Source: Saprospiraceae bacterium (GTDB lineage: Bacteria > Bacteroidota > Bacteroidia > Chitinophagales > Saprospiraceae). From it: a stretch of DNA of 64,000 nt. This document shows, in pieces, positions 33,259 to 44,200 of the stretch. The notes under the pieces are model-generated. The model was not told the origin of the DNA, did not search any database, and worked only from the letters and a program-made list of their open reading frames with translations. The DNA is taken from contig JABWBR010000003.1 of the NCBI GenBank assembly GCA_013360405.1, positions 59,767 through 123,766 of the forward strand, written 5' to 3'. Position numbers and translations under genes: made by a program. Within the stretch, counting starts at the first letter, position 1. Every line of letters begins with the position of its first letter.

Positions 33259-33294
33259 ATGTATACTTCCCATTAATGTAACGACTCTTAACCA

Positions 33295-35025
33295 TTACTC
33301 CATTTTCACCCAACGCAACAAATACCTGTTGTCCTTGTCGTCAAATACGACTACCATGTACACCCCTGCCGGCAAAGCCGATACATCTATCGGCGCCTTG
33401 ATCATTTCCGCATCCCATTCAATAAACAGGCGGCCTCTGGCATCATAAAGCCTGGCAACTACAGGGCTGAAGCCGGTAGCTTCAATGCGAATGTGGTCAG
33501 TAGCAGGGTTAGGGTATATTTTTATAGTATTATCATTCTGTATATTATCAGTCCCCACCACCAACGGCACCTGCACCGCATATTCGGCAGAACAGCCGTT
33601 GGCGTCTGTGGCGGTGAGCAAATAAACGCCGGCAACCAGCCCTTCAATATCAGCTGTTTCAGCCGTAAAATTATCGGGGCCTATCCAGAAATATTGAATC
33701 ACATTGCCGCTCCCGACGGTCGCCTGAATAGCGCCCGTTCCCTCATTGTTAACGTCTCCGGTGATGTCAAAAGCCAACTCAGGTACCGGTGATACGGTTA
33801 TGGTATGCGAACATTGCGCCGTATTGCCGGACTGGTCGGCGACCTCGAATGTCTGAAGAGTCTCGCCCAAAGGAAAAACAGAACCGCTGGGCAGTCCTTC
33901 CGTTTGCGTAATCATGAGAGGTAAGCCGCAATTGTCAGTAACGGCAGGAAAATCAAAGACGAAGGCATCGCCGTCGCAAATCATTACGTCAGGCATACAT
34001 GCAATTAACGGCGGAATGGAATCCTGTGCGACGACCTCTCCCGTCCAGGTTTGAGTACAGCCGTTGGCGTCGGTGATGGAAACCGTGTAGGTTCCGACTA
34101 CCAGGGCAATAGCTACGGGGCCCTGCGCGCCGTGCGACCAGTGGTAGGCGTAGGGCGTAACGCCGCCGCCGGCAGCTACGGTAATTTGCCCGTCGTGATC
34201 TTCCGCGCATTCTACATTGACGATCGACACGGGGCTGATGGTGATCGGGTCCGGTTCTTCAATCACAGCGGAAGCCGTAGCAGTAAGCCCAAGGCTGTCG
34301 GTTACTGTCACCTCGTAAGTTCCCGAAGCCAGATTAAATGCAGTAGAAGTTGTTTGACCGTCAGGCCAGGCGTAATCATAGGGCGGATTACCGCCATTGG
34401 CCGCTACGGTAGCGGCACCGTCGGCAGCGCCGAAACAGGAGGCCGGGTCGGTATCTATGATCGAAGCTGACAATGGGACGCTGCCGGCGAAGAGGAAGGT
34501 TTGCGAACCGGAAACGGTATAATCTCCCGAACTTCCATTGCCGTCGGCTAATAATGTAGTGAAATAGAAATGTATCTGCCCTCCCTCGGAAACGGAAGGC
34601 GAAGTCCAGTTGAACGTCCAGGAAACAGTGGGATTGCCGTTAAATTTTTTTGGGTTGCGGTGGTCTATATATTCTCTTGAGCCAAACATCTCCGTTCCGG
34701 TTTCACTATCAAGGGCTTCCAGGTCGCCGGCATTGGTATTATCTGATTGGACGGCCACCAATTGGAAGCCGGCTCTGAAAGGGCTGCCGGCAATGGTCGT
34801 AACGGTAAGCGTAACGGCAAAAGTGGAATCGGGAGGAATGGGATTGGGCAAGCCCGATAACTCGATCACAGCATTGTATCCACCGGGGTTATTGCCGCTG
34901 TGGCAATTGCTGCAAGCCCCGTCAAAAGGAGCGCCGGTGCGGCCGTTAGGCGGGTTATCACTGGAGGCCAATAGGGTTATTATTCCAATTAAAAACAGTG
35001 CGACGCGAAGTAAACGGGATTTCAT
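33295..35025 (-). CDS. T9SS-secreted protein with CxxCH choice-of-anchor V (reeler-like), SprB and HYR domains
   Basis: 576 residues from the ATG at 35025 (signal peptide MKSRLLRVALFLIGIITLLASS). Immediately after the signal is GAPFDGACSNCHSGN, a single heme-binding CxxCH (Cys38, Cys41, His42). The reeler-like beta-sandwich of the choice-of-anchor V type follows (GGYNAVIELSGLPNPIPP, FRAGFQLVAVQ, HFYFTTLLADGNGSSGD). Then come two SprB-type repeats (CFGAADGAATVAANGGNPPYDYAW; CAEDHDGQITVAAGGGVTPYAYHW), an HYR domain with FPAVTDNCG, a third SprB-like unit, and a T9SS type A domain (IYPNPATDHIRIEAT, LYDARGRLFIEW). It is an extracellular protein, probably surface-bound; whether the CxxCH carries heme is not known. 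Confidence 0.85.
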   Translation of the reverse strand: MKSRLLRVALFLIGIITLLASSDNPPNGRTGAPFDGACSNCHSGNNPGGYNAVIELSGLPNPIPPDSTFAVTLTVTTIAGSPFRAGFQLVAVQSDNTNAGDLEALDSETGTEMFGSREYIDHRNPKKFNGNPTVSWTFNWTSPSVSEGGQIHFYFTTLLADGNGSSGDYTVSGSQTFLFAGSVPLSASIIDTDPASCFGAADGAATVAANGGNPPYDYAWPDGQTTSTAFNLASGTYEVTVTDSLGLTATASAVIEEPDPITISPVSIVNVECAEDHDGQITVAAGGGVTPYAYHWSHGAQGPVAIALVVGTYTVSITDANGCTQTWTGEVVAQDSIPPLIACMPDVMICDGDAFVFDFPAVTDNCGLPLMITQTEGLPSGSVFPLGETLQTFEVADQSGNTAQCSHTITVSPVPELAFDITGDVNNEGTGAIQATVGSGNVIQYFWIGPDNFTAETADIEGLVAGVYLLTATDANGCSAEYAVQVPLVVGTDNIQNDNTIKIYPNPATDHIRIEATGFSPVVARLYDARGRLFIEWDAEMIKAPIDVSALPAGVYMVVVFDDKDNRYLLRWVKME

Positions 35026-35116
35026 CGGTAAGGCATTTTGGCGAAAGATAGAGATGATTTTTTGTGATTGAAAAATAATGTTCCTACCTGTACGATGAAT
35101 GACAATCTGCCATATC

Positions 35117-35151
35117 AACAAAAAAAGGCCGGCGCCCTGAGGACGCCGGCC
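35117..35151 (-). terminator. rho-independent terminator of the giant surface-protein gene
   Basis: On the minus strand GGCCGGCG pairs with CGCCGGCC (35127-35134 with 35144-35151), and TTTTTTTGTTG follows. It is about 60 bp downstream of the 6551-codon gene and upstream of the next minus-strand gene. Confidence 0.85.
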
Positions 35152-35210
35152 TGCATGTATTAATAATGATGCTCAGAAAAAATTGAAGTCTCAGAAAAAT
35201 CCTAATTTCT

Positions 35211-38200
35211 TCATTCTACCAAAATCATCTTACGCGTTGCGCTAAAGTTGCCGGTTCTAAGCGTGTAGAACATCACGCCCCGTGACAGTTCGTTTGCATC
35301 CAGCAGAACCTGATGGTAACCTTTTGCGTATTCGGCTTGTATGTGTTTGATTACTTTGCCGTCTACACTTTGGATGATCAGGTCAGCATTGGATGCTTCC
35401 GGCAGATAGAATCCAATCACCGTTGACTTGCTGAACGGGTTGGGCATGTTCTGGTACAGGGCATAAGATTCTTCTGCCCGATTCCTGAATTGCAGACCCA
35501 GGTTCAACAATTCACCTTTAGCGTTGTAAGCCTCCGCTCTGGTGTAGCGAGATCCGATACCCAATACCTGGCTCAAACGCGCATTTTGTTTGGCTTTGAA
35601 TATCAGGCTGGTCAGTTGATCTACGCCACTTCCGTTTGTACCTGCGGGATCGTTCCAACTCATCGTGATTGCGCCATCTGCCACATGTCTCAAACCGACA
35701 TGACCAGGCTGAATTGCGCCGTAGTTGATATCCTTGAATTCAAGCACAGCGGCGTCAAACTGCAACGTACCTTGCCATCCCTGGATTTGAGCCAGTTCAT
35801 CGGCGCGCAATGCTACTTTGTATTCCTCGCCGGCTTTCAGTTCGATATCATTTGTATGAATTTCAAACAAGCCTTTGATCTCGCGCTCTTCGATTGCGGC
35901 AAACGATGTTAGCGCTGAGCTGTTGATGTCGCCGATCTTGATGGCTATGAAGTCCTGGCCCATCAACTGACCCGACAGATCATTAACATTGATCACCTCG
36001 GGGAAGTCCTCAAACCACGGGTTGGTGGGTACCGGGAACTGGTAATAGGCCGGTACAAAACGCCAGCTCGTGTTGTTCGGGAAATTGTCCTCAAGCGTCA
36101 GAATCAGTTTGCGAATCTGGATAATGTCCTGTACGGTAATCGTCTTCGAATTATTGGCGTCGGCGGCGATCATATTGTACGGGTTATCCAGCGGTTGCGT
36201 CGTCAGGATATGCTTCGTGATCAAAATGATGTCGAATGTCGATACGCCGTTAAGCGGGTCGCTATCGAGTTGCGGTGTTACAGTGTAATCGTAACCTGTT
36301 TGCAGGTTGTTGAAACTGAACTGGCCGTCTAAAGCTGTAGCATAATTCATTACAGCCTGGCCGCTCAAGTCTACTGCTACACCCTCCACCACTTCGTCAT
36401 TAGGCGTTGCAATCACACCTGCGATCATTCCCGAACCAGGTACTACATCCGGACAAACGTCGAACATATTGTCCTGGATGATGACGTACGTCTCGCAGAA
36501 GTCGAAGTTGGGGCCTCCCACCGTGCCGTCGGGTTGAACGGCGTAGGGGTTAAAGGCGCTATCCCAGGCGTAGATACGGATGATCGTCGTTGAAGGATCG
36601 GCGCAGGTCAGTATCAAGCTGGTCTGGCTGGGATCGGGGATATTGCTGCCGTTGGTCACCTCGTCAGCTATGTGGATCGAGTAGCGTACAGGTCCTGTGC
36701 AATCTTCAACCGGGCTGGCTACGAAATCGCTTGCCCAGATCGTCATGGCGCCTGTATCGGCAATACCGTCGCCATCCACATCTGAGACGGGCACTACAGG
36801 CATCAATTCGATGGTCAGGCCGTTGATACATATCGGCGCCGGCGCCTTGCAATCAACTACTTCAAACGGTATCTCCAGTGCGTTGACATTGCCGCAGCCG
36901 TCGTGAACGTGTACTTCAAACAGGTGCTGACCCAGCGGGAAGTTGCCCACGATGACGAAATCCGGATAGGTTCCCGTCAGGCTTGCCGCCGTGATATCGC
37001 CGTCGAGTACCCCATCACTGAAGGCATCCAGCAGTACGGTGATTTCCAGATCGTCGGGCGTACAGTTTTCATCTACCGTAAACGGTATTTCTACTTCGCC
37101 CGGACAACCGCCGGCTATATCGCTTGAGTAAGAGCAGAACGGTTCTGCGGCTGAAGCATTGATCACTGGTTGTACGTTATCGTATACCTTGATCACCTGC
37201 GTGTACTCCCAGTATCCTCTCGAGGTAATGGCTGCTGTACCGTAACTACCAGGCACACTGTTCATCCAATACCCGGCGGGGTTGGTTCTGCCGTCGCACG
37301 ACGGGTTTTTCAAAAACGGTGCAGGTACGTTGTCGCCTTCGTTGTTATTGCGGTCGTAGTAGGTCACTTTCTGGCCCCCTACCCCACTTTGGCGTACCAG
37401 TACCCAGATATCCTCATCACCCGGGTTGTTATCGCAATCTTCATCGCGGCTTACTACTATGGGATCGTCAGTGCCGTTGTATTCGCACCAGTTGATGATA
37501 CGGTAAGTGCGGAATATCTTGTAACATTCGTCACCCGAGGCGCTGAATACTTCGTCTTCTACGCTCACAGCAAGCAAGTCGCAACCCTGATCATGTACTT
37601 CGAGCGTATCGGGATGCGGCACACCGCAGTTGGCCGATGCATCTTTCGGGAACTTGATCTCGTAGTTGTGAATTTTCTGTATCGTAATAATCTGCTGGCA
37701 CGTATTGGTAGAAACGTTACCCACCGCATCGGTTACACTGAATCTACGGATAATCGTTCCTGAACCGCATTCCAGATCCCATATAGGAGCCAGTTCTTTA
37801 ACCTGTGCACCTGGACAGTTGTCAGAACCTAACGCTACGCCGAAGAGTTGTTGCAACAGCACCGTATCAGCCTGCGACGCCTGCGATGTTTCGCGCGGGA
37901 AATCGTAAGGCAGTTCATCACAAGTAATCGTTACATCGTGCGGCGCCGTACAATAAGGATTCAGCTTATCCTCGATGAGTACTTCCTGCCAGCACATGTT
38001 GCCCTTGTCGTCCAGCGTATCCACATCGGGGTAGCCGTCGCCGTCAAGGTCGGGGTTGCCGTACCAGGCGCCCCACAGTCCGTCGTGGTCGGCGTCTTCC
38101 CACACGCGCAGTTCGATCGTCACGCTATCATTTACGTCGCAGCATCCGAAATCAACTATATCCGACCAGTTGCCGAAGTAGGGTTCTACCGGTTCGCAGG

Positions 38201-41200
38201 TATCGTTGACTGCATAGCTGCGGCGGACTTCCAAACGCACAGGGCTACAGTTATCCCATGAGCCTTCGTCGATATCGTCGGCGCTTACCTGGGCATAGCC
38301 GTCGCCGCCGATCGAGATATGCAGGTTGTCGTCGCAGATCGCTATGGGTGCAATGTCATCTATTACCCTGAAAGGACATTCAATGATCGTCTGGTGGTTG
38401 CAGGCATCCGTCACGATATAGCGGAAGAAGTAGCTGCCGATTTCCAGGTTGGCAACGATGCGCGAAGCTCCGTCGGCAATGGTTGCCACCACGATGGACT
38501 GTTGCGTGGTGCCGGTTACCTGGCCGTATTGGTTGGTAACGTCCACCGTTGCAATATGAACTACTTCGGTAACTATCTGCGTGCTGGAGCAATTATCCTC
38601 CACTTGCGGCAGCGGCGCTTCAATGACGGCCGTGCAATCGTATGGCCCTGTAGAGTACGTCAGCAGGTCAGCAGTACCGTCCCAGTCATAATCTTCCACC
38701 GGACAGAACACTTCGGGTGCACTGAAGTCGCCCACTTTGATGATCTGGTTGTAAATGATTGTTGAAGCCGGCGCGCACCAATTGAAGACCGTCCACTCGC
38801 GGCGGAATTCGTAAGTACCCTCGCAAACCTGCGCATGCGGGTAATCGAAATAGGAAGCCCCAAGGTTGCAATAGGAGTCGTCCAATTCAACTATACCGAA
38901 TGCCGTGAACAAGAACGGGAATCCTGTCAGCGAAGGATGTGGATTGCCGTTTTGATCGGTCGGGATGGTCTCGTCGCATTCTACATACACAACATACGGC
39001 GGCAGTATCACGTCATCCATCGTAGCTTTGCGAACGGTGATTTCCTGTACGCACTGTGCGCTGTTGCCCGATTCGTCGGTTGCTACAAATCTGCGCATGA
39101 TGACTACTTCTCCACAGTCGCCGCCGTCTGACAGTATCAGATCCGTAAAGGTGATATCCGTAACCGGGTCGGTACAGTTGTCAACAGCCGTGGCCATTCC
39201 GGTGTATTGCGCGCTCAACAGGTTGTCGAAGATATCGTCTACATCCGTGCAGATCAAATCGCGTTTGGCAACTTGAGCAGTAAGCGGCAAACCTGTAATC
39301 AGGCCGTCGCCATCGCTGTATACCGTATAGCTGTAGTCCCCCGTTTGGGTGGTATCAAACGACGAGGTCAGCAGTACGTATTGAACGCCGGGTTCAAGCG
39401 GCAGCGACAGTCGCAGGATGGGATCAAAAGGATCAAATATGCCAAATGTGCCGTTGAGGTTGTCATCTCCCAACGCTATGATATTGGCGCAGGGTTGATC
39501 AGCATTGAAACTACCCTGGTACAGGGCTACGATGCCATCGCCCCAACTCGTATTCAAGTCGAAGGTATAAATATCGGATTCCGTTACCGTAAACGTAAAC
39601 AGATCGTAGTAGTGCGGCCCGTTAACGGGGTTGGTCAGATTCAGGAAGCAGTAGTGGTCGTCCAGGTCAAGTTGCGGGTCGCCGGCGCTCAGTGCGCCGC
39701 TGATCGTTTGTACCTGTTCGGTCACCATTGCCTGGTCGGTATCATCCGGGCAGGTAATAACCGGTTTGCGCTTGTCTTCGATCTTGATCGTGCCCCAGCA
39801 GTGGTTGCCGCACAAGGGGTCCTCTACCTTGAATGTAAGCGTTTGGCCTATAACGGCTTCCGTCACCGTATTGCCCAGGTCGAAGCCCGATGAAGTGTAA
39901 ATGTGCACCTCTAGGGCGTTGTAGCAGGGCAGATCGCCCTCCAGCAGGTTGTCAACACCTACCTCAGCCACACAGTTTTCACCCAGACTGATGTTGATAT
40001 CGGCATTGCAAACCAGGTTTTCGATAGACACAACTTCCAGTTCCAGTATGGCTGTGCGGTTGGCGCAGCCGTTGATGCCGGAAATAGTGTAAGCGAAGTG
40101 GTACAGGCCGGGGGCGAGATCGGTAACCGGTACTGCACTGGGATTGCTCAGGTCGAGACCCGAGTTGTCCAGGTCAGTCCAGTATCCGCCCGTATCCGGG
40201 TTTCCTCCAAGTGAGCCGAAGAAGTCAACTACTACCACGGCTTCAGAACAGCCGAGACAAGTTTCGATATGGGTATCCACACCTGCCGTGCGGTAGCATT
40301 CCAGTTCTACTTCTGCCGGATCGTGATCGTCTTCGTCTTCGCCTATCGTACCGTTGCCGTTTACGTCGTTGTCGTGTACATAAGTATCGTTGTTGCCGTT
40401 GCTATCAGGCGTCGAGTCGATATCCTGCTTGGGGTCGCCGTTGGTATCGGTGGCTGCGCTGATCTCTGCAAAGTTGACCAGTTCGAGACCTTCCGCCACA
40501 TCGGGCGCTACTACCAAATTAATTTCGACGTATACCGAAGCTCCGGGCAATAATCCGGTGCTCGCCAGGGCGCCGTTGGCCACGCTAAGCGTAGTGGTCG
40601 GCTGGCCTCCTGACAGGCTCCAGCCCGGGTTCAGCGTCTGGAAGAACAGCAGACCCTGCGGTAAATAATCAGTCACCTGAATATTGTCAGCGGCGATCAT
40701 ACCCTGGTTGATCACTTCGATCACGAAGGTAATCGTGTCGTTAAGACCCACCGTGCTGAGTTGACCCACTTCAAGTGTTTTGATCAGGGCCAGGTCGAAT
40801 ACCTGGGTAATGACCGTTGCAATATCGTGGTCGTCTTCGTCCTCGCCGCCCAGTCCATCGCCACTGATTTCGTTATCTTGCAGGAAGACATCATCGTTGG
40901 CAGCATCGGGTTCGGAGTCCATATCCACTACGCTGTTGCCGTTTTGATCGGTAGCGCTTGTTACTTCCGCCGTATTGACGATTTGCGTACCCGGAGGCAG
41001 CGGATTGTCCACTACCAGCGAGATATACACGTCAACTGTGGCATTGGGCGCCAGGCCACCTGTGGGCAATTCGCCTTGTGCTACACTAAGCGTGGTAGTG
41101 GGATTGCCACCCACGAGGCTCCAATCAGGATTCAGCGCCGCCACAAAATTGAGCGTAGCGGGCAGGTAGTCGGTCACCAGGATATTGTCCGCAGCTATCG

Positions 41201-44200
41201 TACCCTGATTGAACACGGTAATTACAAATTGAACCGTATCCCCGGGTTCTACACCATAAACCTGACCGGGCGCAAGTTGCTTCACGAGGGCAAGGTCAAA
41301 TGACAAGGTCGTAATGACAGCCTGGTCGTGGTCGTCTTCGTCGCCGCCCTGGAGTCCGTTACCGTTGATTTCGTTATCTACCAGATAGTTATCATTGTTG
41401 ATACCATCCGGATTGGAATCTACGTCATCCTGAGGATCACCGGAATCGTCAGTAGCATTGCTAATTTCAGCCCAGTTGATGAGTTGCAAACCTTGGGGCA
41501 GCGGATCAACCAATACTAATTGCAGGGTAACTGTAGCCGTTCCGCCTGGAGCCAAACCGCCCGAGGGCAATTCACCTTCCGATACGCGCAGCGTTGTACG
41601 GGCGCGGTTGCCGGAGATAAACACCCAATTGGGGTTGAGAGCGTTGTCAAACAACAGTTGTGCCGGCAGGTAGTCAGTTACTTCTATATTGTCGGCTGCA
41701 ATCTGGCCCTGGTTAATCACCTGGATGGTGTAGCTTACTGTGTCCCCAGGAGCTACTACTGCATCCTGACCCGGGCTGAGCAGTTTAACCAATGCCAGGT
41801 CAAAGGCCTCCGTAATTACCGTTGCAGGGTCGTGGTCGTCTTCGTCGCCGCCGGCCAGGCCGTCGCCGTCGATGTCGTTATCCTGCAAGTACAAGTCGTT
41901 GTTAGGATTCGAATCTGGAGTAGAGTCGTCATCCTGTTGCGGAGCGCCTGAGTCGTCGGTTGCGCTTACGATTTCAGCCCAGTTAGTGAGACTGAGGCCC
42001 GGAGGCAGCGGCGAGTCAAGGATCAGTTGAACCGTAACAGTAGCCGTCTGACCGGGTAACAAACCTCCGGCAGGCAGATCGCCTTCAGATACACGCAGGT
42101 CAGTTATCACTTTGCCCAGCGAAATCGTCCAGACAGGGTTCAACACGCCGTCGAAGCTCATACCGGTAGGCACGTAGTCTACAATGCGGATGTTATCGGC
42201 GGCAATTGTTCCCTGGTTCACCACGGCAATCGTATAGCTGATGGTGTCGCCGGGTTCTACGATCATAGACTGGCCCGGGCTAAGCTGCTTGTAAAGGGCA
42301 AGGTCAAATACCTCTACCACAACCGTTGCAGGGTCGTGATCGTCTTCGTCGCCGCCGATATCGGCATTGCCGTTGATTTCGTCATCCTGCAGGAAGGTAT
42401 CGTTATTCGCGATGTCATCGGGGTGCGAATCAACATCGTCGGTTTCATAACCTTCTTCGTCAGTAGCTCTGGTAATTTCAGCCCAGTTGACAAATTCGTA
42501 GCCGGCTGCAAGCGGAGCATCAATAATCAAATAAATATTGACGCTTACTTCATCGCCAGGCTGCAAACCGCCTGCTGCTATCTCGCTTTCTGCGACGCTT
42601 AGCAGCGTTTGCGCTACATCGCCGGCAGTATTTACGCTCCATTCCGGGTTCAAACCTGCGTCGAAATTCATACCTGCAGGAATGTAATCCGATAAGGCTA
42701 TGCTATCGGCGGCAATTTGCCCCTGGTTGAACACGCGAATGGTGTAAACTACCGTATCGCCGGGTTCTACCGTTTCGCTCTGGCCAGGGCCGAGTTGTTT
42801 GACAAGCGCGAGGTCGAAGGTCTTCACTACCAGTTGGGCCGGATCGTGGTCGTCTTCGTCGCCGCCGTTCTGGCCGTTGCCGTTGATCTCGTTGTCTGTC
42901 AGATACGAATCGTTTTCCCTGTCAATGTCGGGATCAGAGTCGATATCTTCCGGTACGTTGCCTTCTATGTCTTCGGCATAACCGATTTCCGCCAGGTTTA
43001 CCATCACCGTATTAGCCGGTAGCGGGTCTTTTACCCTCATCGTAATATCGACTATGTAGCTATCGCCAGGATAAATGGTATCCGCGATTGACAAACTCGC
43101 AAATGCAGTGCCGACTGTGGGCGGAGGGCCTAAGAACGTCCAGTCGGGGTCGCTCAATACAAAGTGGTCCACATCCCATGAGTCGTATACCAGCACATTT
43201 TTGGCTGGGATCTGCCCTTGGTTGACTACCGTAATGCGGAAGGTTACCAGATCACCGGGTTCAACGAGTTGTTCCTGGCCCGGCGCTAGCGTTTTGTATA
43301 GCGCAAGGTCAAACGAATTCATTATCACTACAGCGGGGTCGTGGTCGTCTTCGTCTTCGCCATTCAGGCCGTCGCCCTGTATTTCGTTGTCTTCGAAATA
43401 ATTGTCATTGCCGACAGTGCCATCAGGTTCAGAGTCTATATCAACATGATCGTTATCTTCGTTGTCTTCTGCGCTGCTTATTTCAGCCCAGTTCCACAAC
43501 TGTGTTCCAGCAGGCAGTTCATCCTGCATGTACAATTGAATAGCAACGGTAACATTTTGGCCGCTTTGCAGGCCGTTAGCGGGCAGTTCGTCACCCGCAT
43601 TGAGCATGCGGGTAGCTTTGTTGCCGGTTGTCGAAGTCCAGTCGCTATCGACCAGAATCATGCCCGTAGGGATATGATCGGTAACTTCAATGCTATCGGC
43701 AGCGATCTGGCCCTGGTTGATTACCGTTATGAAGTATAGTACGGTATCGCCGGTACTCACGAACTCGTCTTCATTGGGGCCGAGTTCTTTGATGAGCGCA
43801 AGGTCGAATACTTCCGTGATTACCGTTGCGATATCGTGGTCGTCTTCGTCTTCGCCGTCATTGCCATTGCCGCTCACCTCATTATCTTGTGTCAATACGT
43901 CGTTCGTGCCGTTGTCGTCGGGCGTGGAGTCAACGTCGATCTGGTCGTCGCCGTTTTCATCCGTAGCGTCGGTGACTTCTGCATAGTTGTCGATTGACAA
44001 TCCGCCGGGGAGCGGCGCATTTAGTGTCAGATACAAATCAACTTCTACGGAATCCGTGGGCGCCAATCCGCCTGCCGGCAAATCGCCGTTGGCTACACTG
44101 ATGGTGCGTTGTACCAGTGCTCCTACCTGTGTCCAGCCGCTGTTGCCGCTGATACCGCCTTCGAAATACATCTGGGCAGGTACATAGTCGCTTACCAGTA

